Source: Capillidium heterosporum (lineage: Eukaryota > Entomophthoromycota > Entomophthoromycetes > Entomophthorales > Capillidiaceae). From it: a DNA stretch of 64,000 nucleotides. The notes under the pieces are model-generated. The model saw nothing but the letters and a program-made list of their open reading frames with translations. It was not told the origin of the DNA and did not search any database. Position numbers and translations under genes: made by a program. Numbering within the stretch: position 1 is the first letter of the stretch; the number at the start of each line of letters is the position of its first letter. The stretch spans positions 558,001-622,000 of the forward strand of contig WBMQ01000006.1 in NCBI GenBank assembly GCA_016630905.1, read 5' to 3'. Positions 35,686 to 45,824 of this stretch are shown in pieces.

Positions 35686-36732
35686 ATGGCCGAGAATAAC
35701 GGTAAACCTACCGCTAAAGCACGGCCTATCCCCAAAGCTACCGCCGACAAGTTGGACCCGGCCTTCCTCTCCTTCCTCCAAGAACTGGCTAGCAATGGTA
35801 CATATATCCCCATATAAAATATACTAAATACCTGTAGTCAACGCCAAAGACAAGAAAGGCGAAGTCATGTAAGTAGTATCCTATCTGCTTCCTCTAACTT
35901 TTTTATGAAAAAGTCACCACACCTCCATGGTCACCAGGATCGCCAAATTCAATAGATTCGACAAGTTCTATCCACTAAAGTTCCGCATCCAGCCCATGAT
36001 CAATGCCTTCACCGAGTATGTTAATAGGCATACCACCGTACCGGCTGACCCCGCCCTCATCAAGCGCTATCTTTTGTTCCACCCTCTTATCACTCGGTAC
36101 TCGTTGTCGGGACGCAAAGCTAAGTCCAAAGGTACTAACGTGTTGACAATGGAGGCCAAGCGTACCGGTAGTGGGCATTGGACCTTCCGTCAGTTCAGTG
36201 GTAAAATAATTGGTCCCTTACCCGCTGTAGCCTACCACGGTTTACGATACACATGGCGGCCTACTGTTTGGGATCCCCATTTGACCAGTAAGTGTTGATT
36301 CTTTTCAATGCAGGTTTTGATGTCTGTTTTTATAGACTTTGCCGTCAGCTTCAGTTCACCATGGTTACCCCGTTGGCTTTCTTGGATCAACGGCGTATTG
36401 ACTGGAGTCCCCGGTCCTGATGATACTACTTGTAACCTAGAAGCTAATGCCGTCTATGTCAACAAGTACTCGGGTACATAATTTTTAAATTCATCTTTAC
36501 TAACCTAGTAAAAGCTTCACAGTTCACTATCAATTTGAAGTTCACGTTGGAGGTCTTACCTCTAAATTCAGCCCAAGATCAACCTTCTCCCACTTATAAT
36601 TCCAATTTAGATACCCATGAGAATGATTTGGACCAGCATGGCGAGGATTTGGAGCATAATGAGGCGGATATGGATGTGGAAGAGGAGGTTAACGAGCTTG
36701 AAGGTAAAAATGGGCTTGAGCCAACGGAATGA
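35686..36732 (+). CDS. unidentified protein with an Ig/cadherin-like fold signature
   Basis: Exons 35686-35797, 35838-35868, 35914-36287, 36336-36473 and 36509-36732 are phase-consistent and give 292 residues. A polar N-terminus is followed by a conserved-looking block (RFDKFYPLKFRIQPMINAF...EYV) with a central GHWTFRQFSGKIIGPLP. Then comes SPWLPRWLSWINGVLTGVPGPDD, the P-x-W-L...G-x-L-x-G-x-P pattern of putative Ig/dystroglycan-cadherin-like domains, followed by a final beta-strand-like QFTINLKFTLEV. The last 60 residues are strongly acidic (EDLEHNEADMDVEEEV). No signal peptide or membrane helix was seen. The last intron (36474-36508, 35 nt) could end instead at 36522 in another frame; the chosen acceptor keeps the beta-strand and acidic tail. 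Start lies only 18 bp after the preceding stop, so it may be the 3' part of that gene. Function unknown. Confidence 0.6.
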
Positions 36733-38589
36733 TTATATGTGAAATTCGTTTAGAGGTATAAAAGATTAACCTTCGCCTACATCTACCTTCAAATATTTGG
36801 TATTCATAAAGTTTTGATTTAAATGTAGATATGTAGTAAACACACCATTTGATATATTTCATTTTATTGGATACTGGTACATTGTATTAGAGATCCCAAT
36901 CGCTTCAACTCTAACTATCTACAAAACAATTAACTTACAAAATACCTTACATAATCAGGATACCTACAACATCCCTACTTTAATATCTTTCTATTTCCAA
37001 GTGGTAATTCGTAGGTGATTTTAATGAATCGAGCCAAAATTGCCTAAAATACAAAAGTTTCAACTTACCAAATGTACACGAAACTTTTGAAAACTATTAG
37101 CTTTGTTTTGATTTATATATTGAAAGGATGGTATCTAATTGAAAAATCGTATATATAAAGTTGTAGTACCGCTTGCTTCAATTTAACAAAAGTTAGCTGT
37201 CATTGAATTCCACATCTATTTGGGATGGTGCTACTCTATGATGGAATGTTTCTATTTAGAAGCCAAGTCTCAAGTCAGCTTTACCCAGCTATAACAAAGT
37301 GTCCTAATTAAATCAGATTTTCCAATAAATTTATAAACTACGAAGCTTCAGTAGATAGTAAAAAACTAGGTTATTTTAATAGTAAAGGTGGTTAAATGGA
37401 TTTAGCTTAGTATTAAGTTAGTAGCTTTTGGTAAAGATTTACCAAATCCTTTCTCATAACGAAAGATATAAAATGTAATTGAACCATTGTCTAAATATTT
37501 GAAGTATATAGGTAAACTTTGCTAAAAATGGATTTAAATATTTATATAATATATTGCTTATAAGATATGTAAAGGAATAGCCATTGGTGCAGCAAAAATA
37601 GTATAGGTGATAAAAGTAGCTAAAAATTTCAAGTCACAATGAAGAGTTTCACTTAAACGCCCCTGTACTTTAACTTCGTATATACATTCCATCTACTAGG
37701 TGGTAAACGTAACTTTAACAAGCATGTAAAGCTTCTCAGTACCTTGCGATTCGAGACCAAAATAGAGATAGCATCCTTTTCAATAAGGTTGGCTGAGGAA
37801 AATTGTTCCAGTCTATTAAATGTCAGCTACCCGTCAAATACTATAGTTTTTCAAATGTATAAAGCTGGCCAGCAAATACTCTATCAATAATAAAGTAACT
37901 TACAACCTATACTATGATCTCAGATATAGGTATTGGAACCAAGCCCACCTAAGGGACTAAAGTGCTGAGAAACTTGTCGAGTCAAATGAATATCAATATG
38001 CAAGGGATAAATTTTAGGCTAAGGAAGTGGATGTATCTTAAATCAAAGTTACTAATGTTGCAGGCGAGGAGAAAAGTGAATTAGAAACTCAAGGGATAGA
38101 TGTTGAAAGTAAAAAATATAGGATGGAGAAAGGCAAAAAGCACTAGGTATAGCAGAGAAATGAACCTTAGAGGGCAATTATTGTATAGTTGTGGCTCTAA
38201 AGAAGTTTATAAATGCTACTAAATATAATAAAAGGATCTTATATCAGTATTTTCTTGGAAATTCGGAGTTGATTTGATCATTCTATTTTATTCTATTTAT
38301 ATAGTTGAGTAGGCAATGGTAATACTGTTTCAATTTGTTAGTTGAAGTAAAATCCAACTAAAGGTATAATTGGCGCTACTAGTCCATCATAGACAGGTAA
38401 ATCCACCAACTGGAGCTTTTACATTACTAAATGGGAGGATAATCGATCTAGGTGATAAATTAAAGCTTACTTGGCGCTCATTTTATTTTCACACCTCGAT
38501 CTAAATGCTATCAAAAATGATTAAAAATGAAAGTTCGCCATGAAGTAAGACATCCTCTACAATTCATCTGGATATCTTATTAAGCTTAA
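36733..38589. other. intergenic, no gene recognised
   Basis: AT-rich with no supported feature. Confidence 0.45.
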
Positions 38590-39353
38590 AATCTGGATGC
38601 ACAGAGGATGAAAGTAGTTGGACCGACGAGCCGGCTTTACTTCAGCAGGCTTATAAAAGTTGTAAGCAAGTTGAAATCTAAGTAAAAGTAGTAAAATTTA
38701 TTCGGATGGTAAGAGCTCGATGAGCATTGTAATATATTAGCTCCGGTAGCTATCTATATAAGTAAGTAGTATACCTTGGCTAAATTCGTACCCTTGAAGA
38801 AACGAGCCTATGGACAGCTTTTGTCAATAAGAGCAACGGTGTATGAAATCACATATCCAGATAATATCTTTCTAGATTTTTGGCCCAAACTAAGTCCAAA
38901 TATAAGTCAATGCACTGCATCATTAACCTCATTTTATCATAAAAAACTGCACTCCATCAATTTGGTCCGTTTAACTTTGATTATCATATTCAACTTTGTG
39001 AGTAAGTAATATGATGTATGACACCAATTACAATATATAGCTCAAGAATTTAAATATATAGTGTATCAATTTCACAGGTTCTAGGAGCATTCCTAGGCTG
39101 CACCGGTTTGATTAGACGCTATTTAGTAGGTGCATCCCTTCATAGATCCTAATTAACATAGTTCGTGTGAAAGTTCCATTCCTATCATAATTATATCTCT
39201 CCAATCCAGATCCAATACTCCTTTACAGTACTTATTACTATAACCCTATGTACCCTCCATTACAGCTTTAACCGCTTCATTCGAACGAGAGTTCAGCCAT
39301 ATGAATACACTTTTCAGCTACTTTTCCACAAGTTTATCCATAGCTGCCTGTAA
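38590..39353 (+). other. possible exons of an unidentified membrane protein
   Basis: Three phase-0 segments can be joined: about 38770-38997, 39078-39125 and 39210-39353 (stop), with GTGAGT...ACAG and GTAGGT...CCAG introns of about 80 nt. The first encodes a polar, probably extracellular stretch and the start of a hydrophobic helix (LVRLTLIIIFNF). The second continues it with VLGAFLGCTGLIRRYL, and the third starts with another hydrophobic helix (FTVLITITLCTL) and a basic tail. An upstream stop-free segment near 38600-38650 (WTDEPALLQQAYKSC) may be a further exon. No start codon or family is recognised; it may be a gene fragment. Confidence 0.3.
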
Positions 39354-39832
39354 CCATGCTACCTATGTCCCTCTTCTATATTTAAACTATAAGTTTATAA
39401 GTAAAAGTGTTTTAGAATCGAAAAGTATGATATGGACTTAAAGTGGTTTGATGAACCTAACTATATCTAGCTCAAGGATTACATATTCGTTCATACTACA
39501 ATAATTTTTATAAAAGATCTCATCATATTTGGTTATTTTTCATTATACCAATGAAGTTTTAAATATTGAATCACCTATATCAATTTATAATCAGCATTAT
39601 CAATTGGATCAAGTATAACCTTGATTATATCTCTTAATGAAGAAAAGTTAGAGCTTTGCTAATAGTGATATCCAAACCTCAGCCATAAATTTTTACAAGC
39701 AAAATTTCGGTGCAAAGAACACCTGTAACTAGAGTGATAAAGCCCATATTTATTATTCTACCTTATGTACTAGCTGTTATGGGTTTAAAGTAAACTACCT
39801 TTACCTAGGTTGGATTGACTTTAGATGCCTCC
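39354..39832. other. intergenic, no gene recognised
   Basis: AT-rich with no supported feature before the LTR-like repeat. Confidence 0.45.
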
Positions 39833-40805
39833 TGTAGGGTCCAGAGAGGCGCCACTGAATCCAACTAATAATGGCATTATATTGCAAGCTAATGATATGG
39901 TAGGTTAGGAAAACATAGCTAAAATATATCACTGCATTTATGATAAAGGCCTGGGCTCTTCGGATGGTAGATCAGATAGCCAGGCAAAGAAGGTGCACCA
40001 TAAGGAGCGCCTACATAATGGTAGTCACGTCCCAGCTCCAGGAGGGGGTCTGTCAGATGAGAGTTGGGTAACAGCCGGTGCTACCGTATTAGAATCAAAG
40101 GTAGGAATTGGCTGGTGGGACAACGTTGGCTTGAAATGATTGATTGTATTACTGATATTAATTGCTCAAAGAAAGTGAGATCCAAGGGTAACAAGGATTG
40201 TTGAAAGATAATAGGAAACGAGAGGACAAAGGAACTAGATCATATAATATTATTATGCTGAAAACAAAGATATGAGTAAAGGACAAGACCTTATTCAGAG
40301 ACTAAGAAATGAAATCAAGCTGTTAGGAACAGGGAGTGGATGACAGTTATGAAATAACGAGATGGAGTGTTGTCAAGATATTGGCTTTTGGTAATAACCA
40401 AAAGGTTTAAATACCTCTATGATACCTTGGTCGTAGTTACGTTAAAGGGATTAGGTTTCCATCTACAATTAGGTACTCTATAGATTAATTGGGTGTTTAC
40501 CAAATTTAGCCAAAAAGGCCAGTGATACTGTCAACTACTACTGATGATGCGTTTCCCATTGTTGGAATGATAGGACCAGATAATGTACCGCTAATAGTCG
40601 GAGTTCTCAGGTGATGATAGAAGTCAAGAAAAGAGTAAAGGAAATCGAAATATTTGGTATGTGGTGCAGATTCGTAACTAAGATAGCTACCAATCAAGGA
40701 AGGAAAAATTGAAAATTGAAAAAGAAATATAGCAAAAAAGAAAGGCAAAGGGAGGAATAAACCTATGATCTAATAATAGGAATTATAGCAGCCAAGGTTG
40801 CTACA
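39833..40805 (-). mobile_element. LTR-like repeat, copy 2 (probable solo LTR, inverted)
   Basis: Read on the minus strand it begins TGTAGCAACCTTGG and ends ...GGACCCTACA. It is collinear with 14449-15489 over its length with many substitutions and small indels (973 against 1041 bp). The flanks (CCTCC and TATAG) do not match, so any target-site duplication is lost, or the ends are displaced. A minus-strand open frame at 40506-40748 lies in the element; only its last few residues resemble the short frame of copy 1, so it is probably not a gene. Confidence 0.6.
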
Positions 40806-42185
40806 TATAGTAATCGCCTCACATTGAGCCATTGCCCTAATAATTAACTAACTCGACTTTAACACTTGTGAGTTTGTCTCAATATATATGATGGTTATTA
40901 TAGTTCATTCATATATCCTACAAATTCAGATTACATCACAATATATTTAAGACATCCAGTGTTTTAGATTAATTTATAGGTTGGAATGAAATATTTTTAT
41001 CGAGTTTGAAAACAGCGTCATAGGTAACTTATAGCTTGTACAATTTAATATATACTTGAAAAATTCGTAATTTATAAACTAATATTTGTCACTTTTGTAA
41101 AGTTTAATATGTTATACTACCTCAATTCGGATTTACTCTCCATCTTTACTCAATGATTTATTAAAAATGTAAAATAGAAACAAAGGAGAAGAGCACCATC
41201 GCTATCTTCTACCTACACTTTATAAGCTTTTCATCAACTACAGCATGTATGCTAAAGTTATGTAAATCGTACGATGTACTAATAGAATTTCATCAGCCTG
41301 CCCATTAAGCCTTTAAACTTCAAGTACTTGTCCTAATCACATGTTAAATATAGCAATGTTTTACATCTTTTAATTAAATTTCTTCGAAAAGAATACTATA
41401 TCACATCGACCCACCCAAAGGATTATACAAAAACTCATTAACGAAATTCGAATTCCTCCCCATAGTTCCCCGCCAAAATGGCCTACTTGTCAGCAATCTG
41501 TAACGACAATTTCAAACTTAGGTGCCGATTGACCAGTTGGGCAACTAACCACACTTGCAGCATCCCAATTCAACGGAAGGAAATAGGAAATAAATTTCAT
41601 TTAACTGAAAAGGAACTAAATTTTAGTTAACTAAAGGGAAACATACAATATATTATCGTTAAAAAGGGTTGTATATCGGATTTAATAGAATTTGTCGCTT
41701 TCATTAAATCAGCCCTAAATATGTTCTTAAAAATATGTCGCTCTAACTAATAAGCTCAGTTAGTTAAGCTCTAGTTTTTAGCAACAGCTTATCAGTTTAT
41801 TTAACTCAAAACGCCAAGTTACCCTGGCTACATATTTCCAAAGTAATGGTACCTCTACAAGAGGTTTTCTCCAACATCCTAGCTTATTCAAATGGTTACC
41901 TGCATCAAAATACTACAGAAAAGTATATAACCAGTACGTTGCCTTAACACTGGTTTAAACATCCTTGCTACATAATTTTAACAAAATTTACCACCATTTC
42001 CCATTACAACAAGTTGCTGTAACGGATAAAAAAGTTATATATATAATCAACAGTAACGAATACAGCCCTATTTTTATATTAGAAATTCTAAATTTTCAAA
42101 TACCTTCATCGCATCAGCATTCATCACTCCATCTAATCCATCTCATTATCAACACCAGCATACGACATAATAGTATAAGCTCTCC
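40806..42185. other. intergenic, GH5 promoter side
   Basis: AT-rich. TATA-like sequences occur at about 41920 and 42036-42044, upstream of the glucanase start. Nothing else is supported. Confidence 0.45.
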
Positions 42186-43435
42186 ATGAAATTTCCAGCT
42201 ACCAATCTCATCTTAACCGCAACTCTACTTACTAGCCTGGTAACTGGCTTCAACTACAAGCAGGAAAAGGTACGTGGTGTCAACATCGGTGGGTGGCTAG
42301 TACTCGAGCCATGGATCACGCCATCCCTTTTTAAACAATTCGAAAACAAACCGGTCGATATCACTGCCTTGGATGAGCATGGTTTCTGTGCAATACTGGG
42401 TAAGGCCGAAGCTAAACGGCAGTTGGAGGCTCACTGGTCGACCTGGTTCACCGAAGCTGACGTTGCCAAACTAGCTGACTTCTGGGATCAACCACATCCG
42501 TATCCCGGTTGGGTACTGGGCCATCAACCGTTCAGACTCAGAACCTTGGGTCGAAGGTGCCTTCTACCACTTGGTAAAGGGAATACATTGGGCCAAGAAG
42601 TACAACTTGAAGGTAATGTTGGATATCCATGGGGCGCCTGGATCTCAAAACGGTTTCGATAACTCAGGAAAACGGGATGGGATCCACTTCTTTGACGATA
42701 ATAACAACGTGGAACGTATGTACTCGGTAATCGGCAATTTGACGGCTCACTTTCTCCAACGCCAACTACCGAGGCACCGTCACCAGTATCGAATTAGTAA
42801 ATGAACCAGCTGGGTGGGCCTTGGATTTTAATAAAATCAAGGATTTCTATCACAAAGGCTATAACCAAGTTCAAGGCCACAACAACCAGTTGACAGTTAC
42901 CGTACATGATGCCTTCAAGCCATTAACTGAATGGAACTACCTCAACAGTGGAACTTTCAACAATTTGGTCCTCGATACTCACATCTACCAGGTCTTTGAT
43001 TACAATTTAATCAACATGTCCAAGGAGCAGCATCTCAAACAACCTTGCAACCATGTAGCACCTCTAAGTAAGTCGGTGCAGTCGGGAATCACTACTATAG
43101 TCGGCGAGTTCTCGTTAGCTAGTACTGACTGCACCAAGTGGTTGAACGGATTCAACCGTGGTGCTAGGTACGATGGTACTTTGGATAAGGATAAGCTTCC
43201 TGCCCCTGGCTTTACCTGCGTTGGTAAAGATGATATCGGTACCTACACATCTGAGCACCACCAGTTTTTGAAGAATTTTGCTAGACAGCAGATTGGTGTT
43301 TATGAACAGAGTGGTATGGGATGGATCTTCTGGAACTTCAAGGCGGAGAAGTCCCCAGAGTGGGATTTCCTGACGGCTATTGATCAGGGTTGGATCAACC
43401 TCAAGTCGGGACCTGTGTATCCAAGTTGTCCTTAA
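42186..43435 (+). pseudogene. GH5 exo-1,3-beta-glucanase with two frame breaks
   Basis: The ATG opens a signal peptide (FPATNLILTATLLTSLVTG) followed by the family start RGVNIGGWLVLEPWITPSLF. Later blocks lie in successive frames: INHIRIPVGYWAI and YNLKVMLDIHGAPGSQNGFDNSG in the second frame, then SIELVNEPAGWA in the third. The NEP Glu is the expected acid/base, and the Glu of TTIVGEFSLASTDCTKWL is the expected nucleophile. A C-terminal GWIFWNFKAE block follows. These enzymes trim or remodel beta-1,3-glucan in the cell wall or secreted medium. The reading frame changes by one extra base at about 42481-42487 (after LADF) and again at about 42750-42758. With both shifts the length is about 415 residues, normal for the family, and all catalytic blocks are present. 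It is either a very young pseudogene, an assembly-error case, or a recoded gene. No intron was seen. Confidence 0.8.
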
Positions 43436-43590
43436 AGTTTGTATGGATTAAATTTAGTATTGAATTGTATTTTTGCTTTCTGAGCTTTATGTTTTTTATA
43501 TACTTACCTGGTGAGATCAATTCAGGCTTTAATGATGCTATTTTACCTAGCACAATATATTCTAAATTTATCCTATTTTCCAAAGTATAA

Positions 43591-43888
43591 ATGAGCTTCA
43601 ACATCTATATAAAAAGTACTATGATAGAGGAAGTGAAAGGTAGGAAGTTTACACCATTCCTAAAATCATTAAATATACGTGCCCTTACTTTAAGTTCAAA
43701 TGTTCCTGATGAGTTTAAATTTCAAATGCAATTTCTCCTTCACTTTCCTTATCCAATAAACTGTGGTTATTCCACATCAATACTGGTGACTACTTTGTTT
43801 TGTAGAAACCAAGTAGAAAGCTTGAAAGATTAGAGGATTTCTACTTTGATTTAAGAGAACTAAATGGATACAATAAAGTTAGAGAAGC
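43591..43888 (+). pseudogene. LRR-like gene fragment
   Basis: An ATG open frame (43591-43833) with an FLKSLNIRALTLSSN leucine-rich pattern. A TTTTGTAG acceptor-like site near 43805 precedes KLERLEDFYFDLRELNGY in another frame, ending at about 43888. It overlaps the start of the next F-box gene. It looks like the 3' end of a related LRR gene that has lost its 5' part. Low confidence. Confidence 0.3.
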
Positions 43889-45487
43889 TACCTTATGAAG
43901 TACAAGAAGAGGTGATAGCCTACTTGGACCTAGTAAATTTAAATAAATTATCAGTTCAGGAATAGGCATTTCAATAAGTTAGTTCACCCCTACATATTTT
44001 TAGCAGCCTACTATCGAAGATATAGGAGAGATAAATCGGCTGAAGATGGTGCCGACTCTATAATCGACAAGTACTTTAACCAATATGTAAATCGTATCGA
44101 TTCACTAGTTAAATATGGTGTCGATACCGACTATATGGCTTTAAGCAGATACAAGAAACTCAAGCATCTAAAATGTAATGGAATTTCGCGAGCTAACATG
44201 GATCAGTTGGTACGTTCAGGTTTGTTAGTAAAAGGCAAACTTAAAGCCTTGGATATTTATTCGAGACTCCCTGATATCTTCAACTTGGTCCCCTATGCTA
44301 CCAACCTTAACAGCTTGAACAAACTGTCAATTCTATCCTCTGAATCAACTGAATTCATTGACCAATGTTTTAATCCAAACTTGCGCTGGTTGAGCGTAGG
44401 TAACATTAGCGCCCATTTAAACCTCTTTAAATCCATACAAGTAAACTTTCCTAATTTAAATGTACTCAAGCTGGGAACTATCAGCTCCTTTGATCAAGCT
44501 ACAGATATGAAACTGGTAAAGTTCGACAAAGTTACCCATCTATCCTTTATAATAGGTCTGCAAGTTGGTTCTAGACTACTAGCCTATTTAACGGATCCAT
44601 CTTGCTGATCCAACTTATGTACATTGAAGGTAAGCTATTGGGAGGAAGTGCCTAAAGCCATTTTCAACAAAGTCTGGCCTAGGCTTCGAACTCTTGACGT
44701 GCGTGTATACGAGCCTATTGACTTAAATTTTATCGACAACTTCTTTAATCTAAAATCTTTGTCTGTTGCATCAACAACGACTTGGCTGTAACCAGTTTGA
44801 AAACTATCTTCGAAACGCTTATCAACTTGGAGGAGCTCAACCTCAAACAGTACGATGGATTCAATAGTAGCGACTTTGACTTGAAGCAACTACCCAAATT
44901 GAAGAAATTTGAAGTCAACAAATGGAAGTCTTTTGACAATACTATATTCAACTTTATATTAACTTTGTGCAGCTGCCATAGGTTGAGCCTAAAGTTTTAT
45001 GATTATTCGTTCCGTAATGTAAACTTGAACACCATTTTAAAGTCGGATGTACGGTTTGATAACTTAATCTACTTGAATTTACCAGGTACTCCTACCGAGT
45101 TTAAAGATTGGTTTACGGATCGTGCTAGCAACCTGCTATTGCTTGCTCAAGATTATACTAGGTAAGTATGATGATGTTTATAAATAAAAATGATTCTAGA
45201 GTAAATAAATAACTGTATATTTTTTGGCTTTCCAGCCTTCCAAGCATAGTAACTTAGTTCATATTCTATTTATGTATAATAAAGATGAAGCTGACTTCAA
45301 CGTACAGGGTTCTTCCATACATACCTTTATGCTAAAGTACGGGTCTTATTTAAGACTTATGTACTCAAAGACAAGATTCCAGCCCACCAAAAATCAATGG
45401 GATCTTGATAAAGTAAGGGATATTACAATGAAATCTTGTTGCAGGAAGGGATTTCAAATTGATAAACTATATAATTTAGGCTTTTAA
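43864..45487 (+). pseudogene. decayed F-box/leucine-rich-repeat protein gene
   Basis: ATG at 43864 begins an F-box-like N-terminus (KLEKLPYEVQEEVIAYLDLVNLNKLS). After an extra base at about 43949-43960 it continues as RNRHFNKLVHPYIF, the end of the F-box. LRR-like units follow (LKHLKCNGIS, LKALDIYSRL, LNKLSILSS, LRWLSVGNI, LNVLKLGTI). The frame then meets a TGA at 44606-44608, continues in frame (SNLCTLKVSYWEEVP...LRTLDVRVYEP), and shifts by -1 (or +2) near 44765 before LKTIFETLINLEELNLKQ. An apparent intron 45162-45235 (GTAAGT...TTCCAG, 74 nt) does not restore phase. F-box/LRR proteins usually recruit substrates to SCF ubiquitin ligases. Four independent lesions indicate a pseudogene rather than one error. 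Confidence 0.6.
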
Positions 45488-45824
45488 AATTATAGTATAA
45501 ATAGTCAAGAAATCTTAAAGCTTTATTCAATTTAGGTTTACCATCTTTCTGTCCAAAACCCTTCTATACTGAAAATTCATTAAAGATATCCAAATCGGAG
45601 AAAAGTTCTTACATTTGCTGTAACTCGCACAAATGTTATCTATTGGGAATTAGTGTGCAAATTTAATGGCTGTTCCGAATTGATAAATTTATTACTTTCA
45701 TCCGAACCAATATAGTGGCCAGTTAGCTATATGTAGATTATAAATTGATGAGGGAACAGGCTAGAGGGTTAAAAGTATAAAAGATATATACTATGTTCAA
45801 TTCCGAATATCGAATTAACTTAAA
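45488..45824. promoter_or_regulatory. promoter region of the first KRSPPAD-family gene
   Basis: 337 bp between the F-box relic and the secreted-protein gene. TATAAAAG at 45776-45783 lies about 45 bp before the ATG at 45825. No other feature was seen. Confidence 0.5.
45776..45783 (+). promoter_or_regulatory. TATA box (TATAAAAG)
   Basis: About 45 bp upstream of the ATG at 45825. The paralog at 58647 has TATATATAG at the equivalent distance. Confidence 0.5.

Noticed and set aside
40506-40748. 80-codon minus-strand ORF
   Set aside because: Most of it is LTR-like repeat sequence. Only its last ~16 codons resemble copy 1, where an upstream frame is absent.
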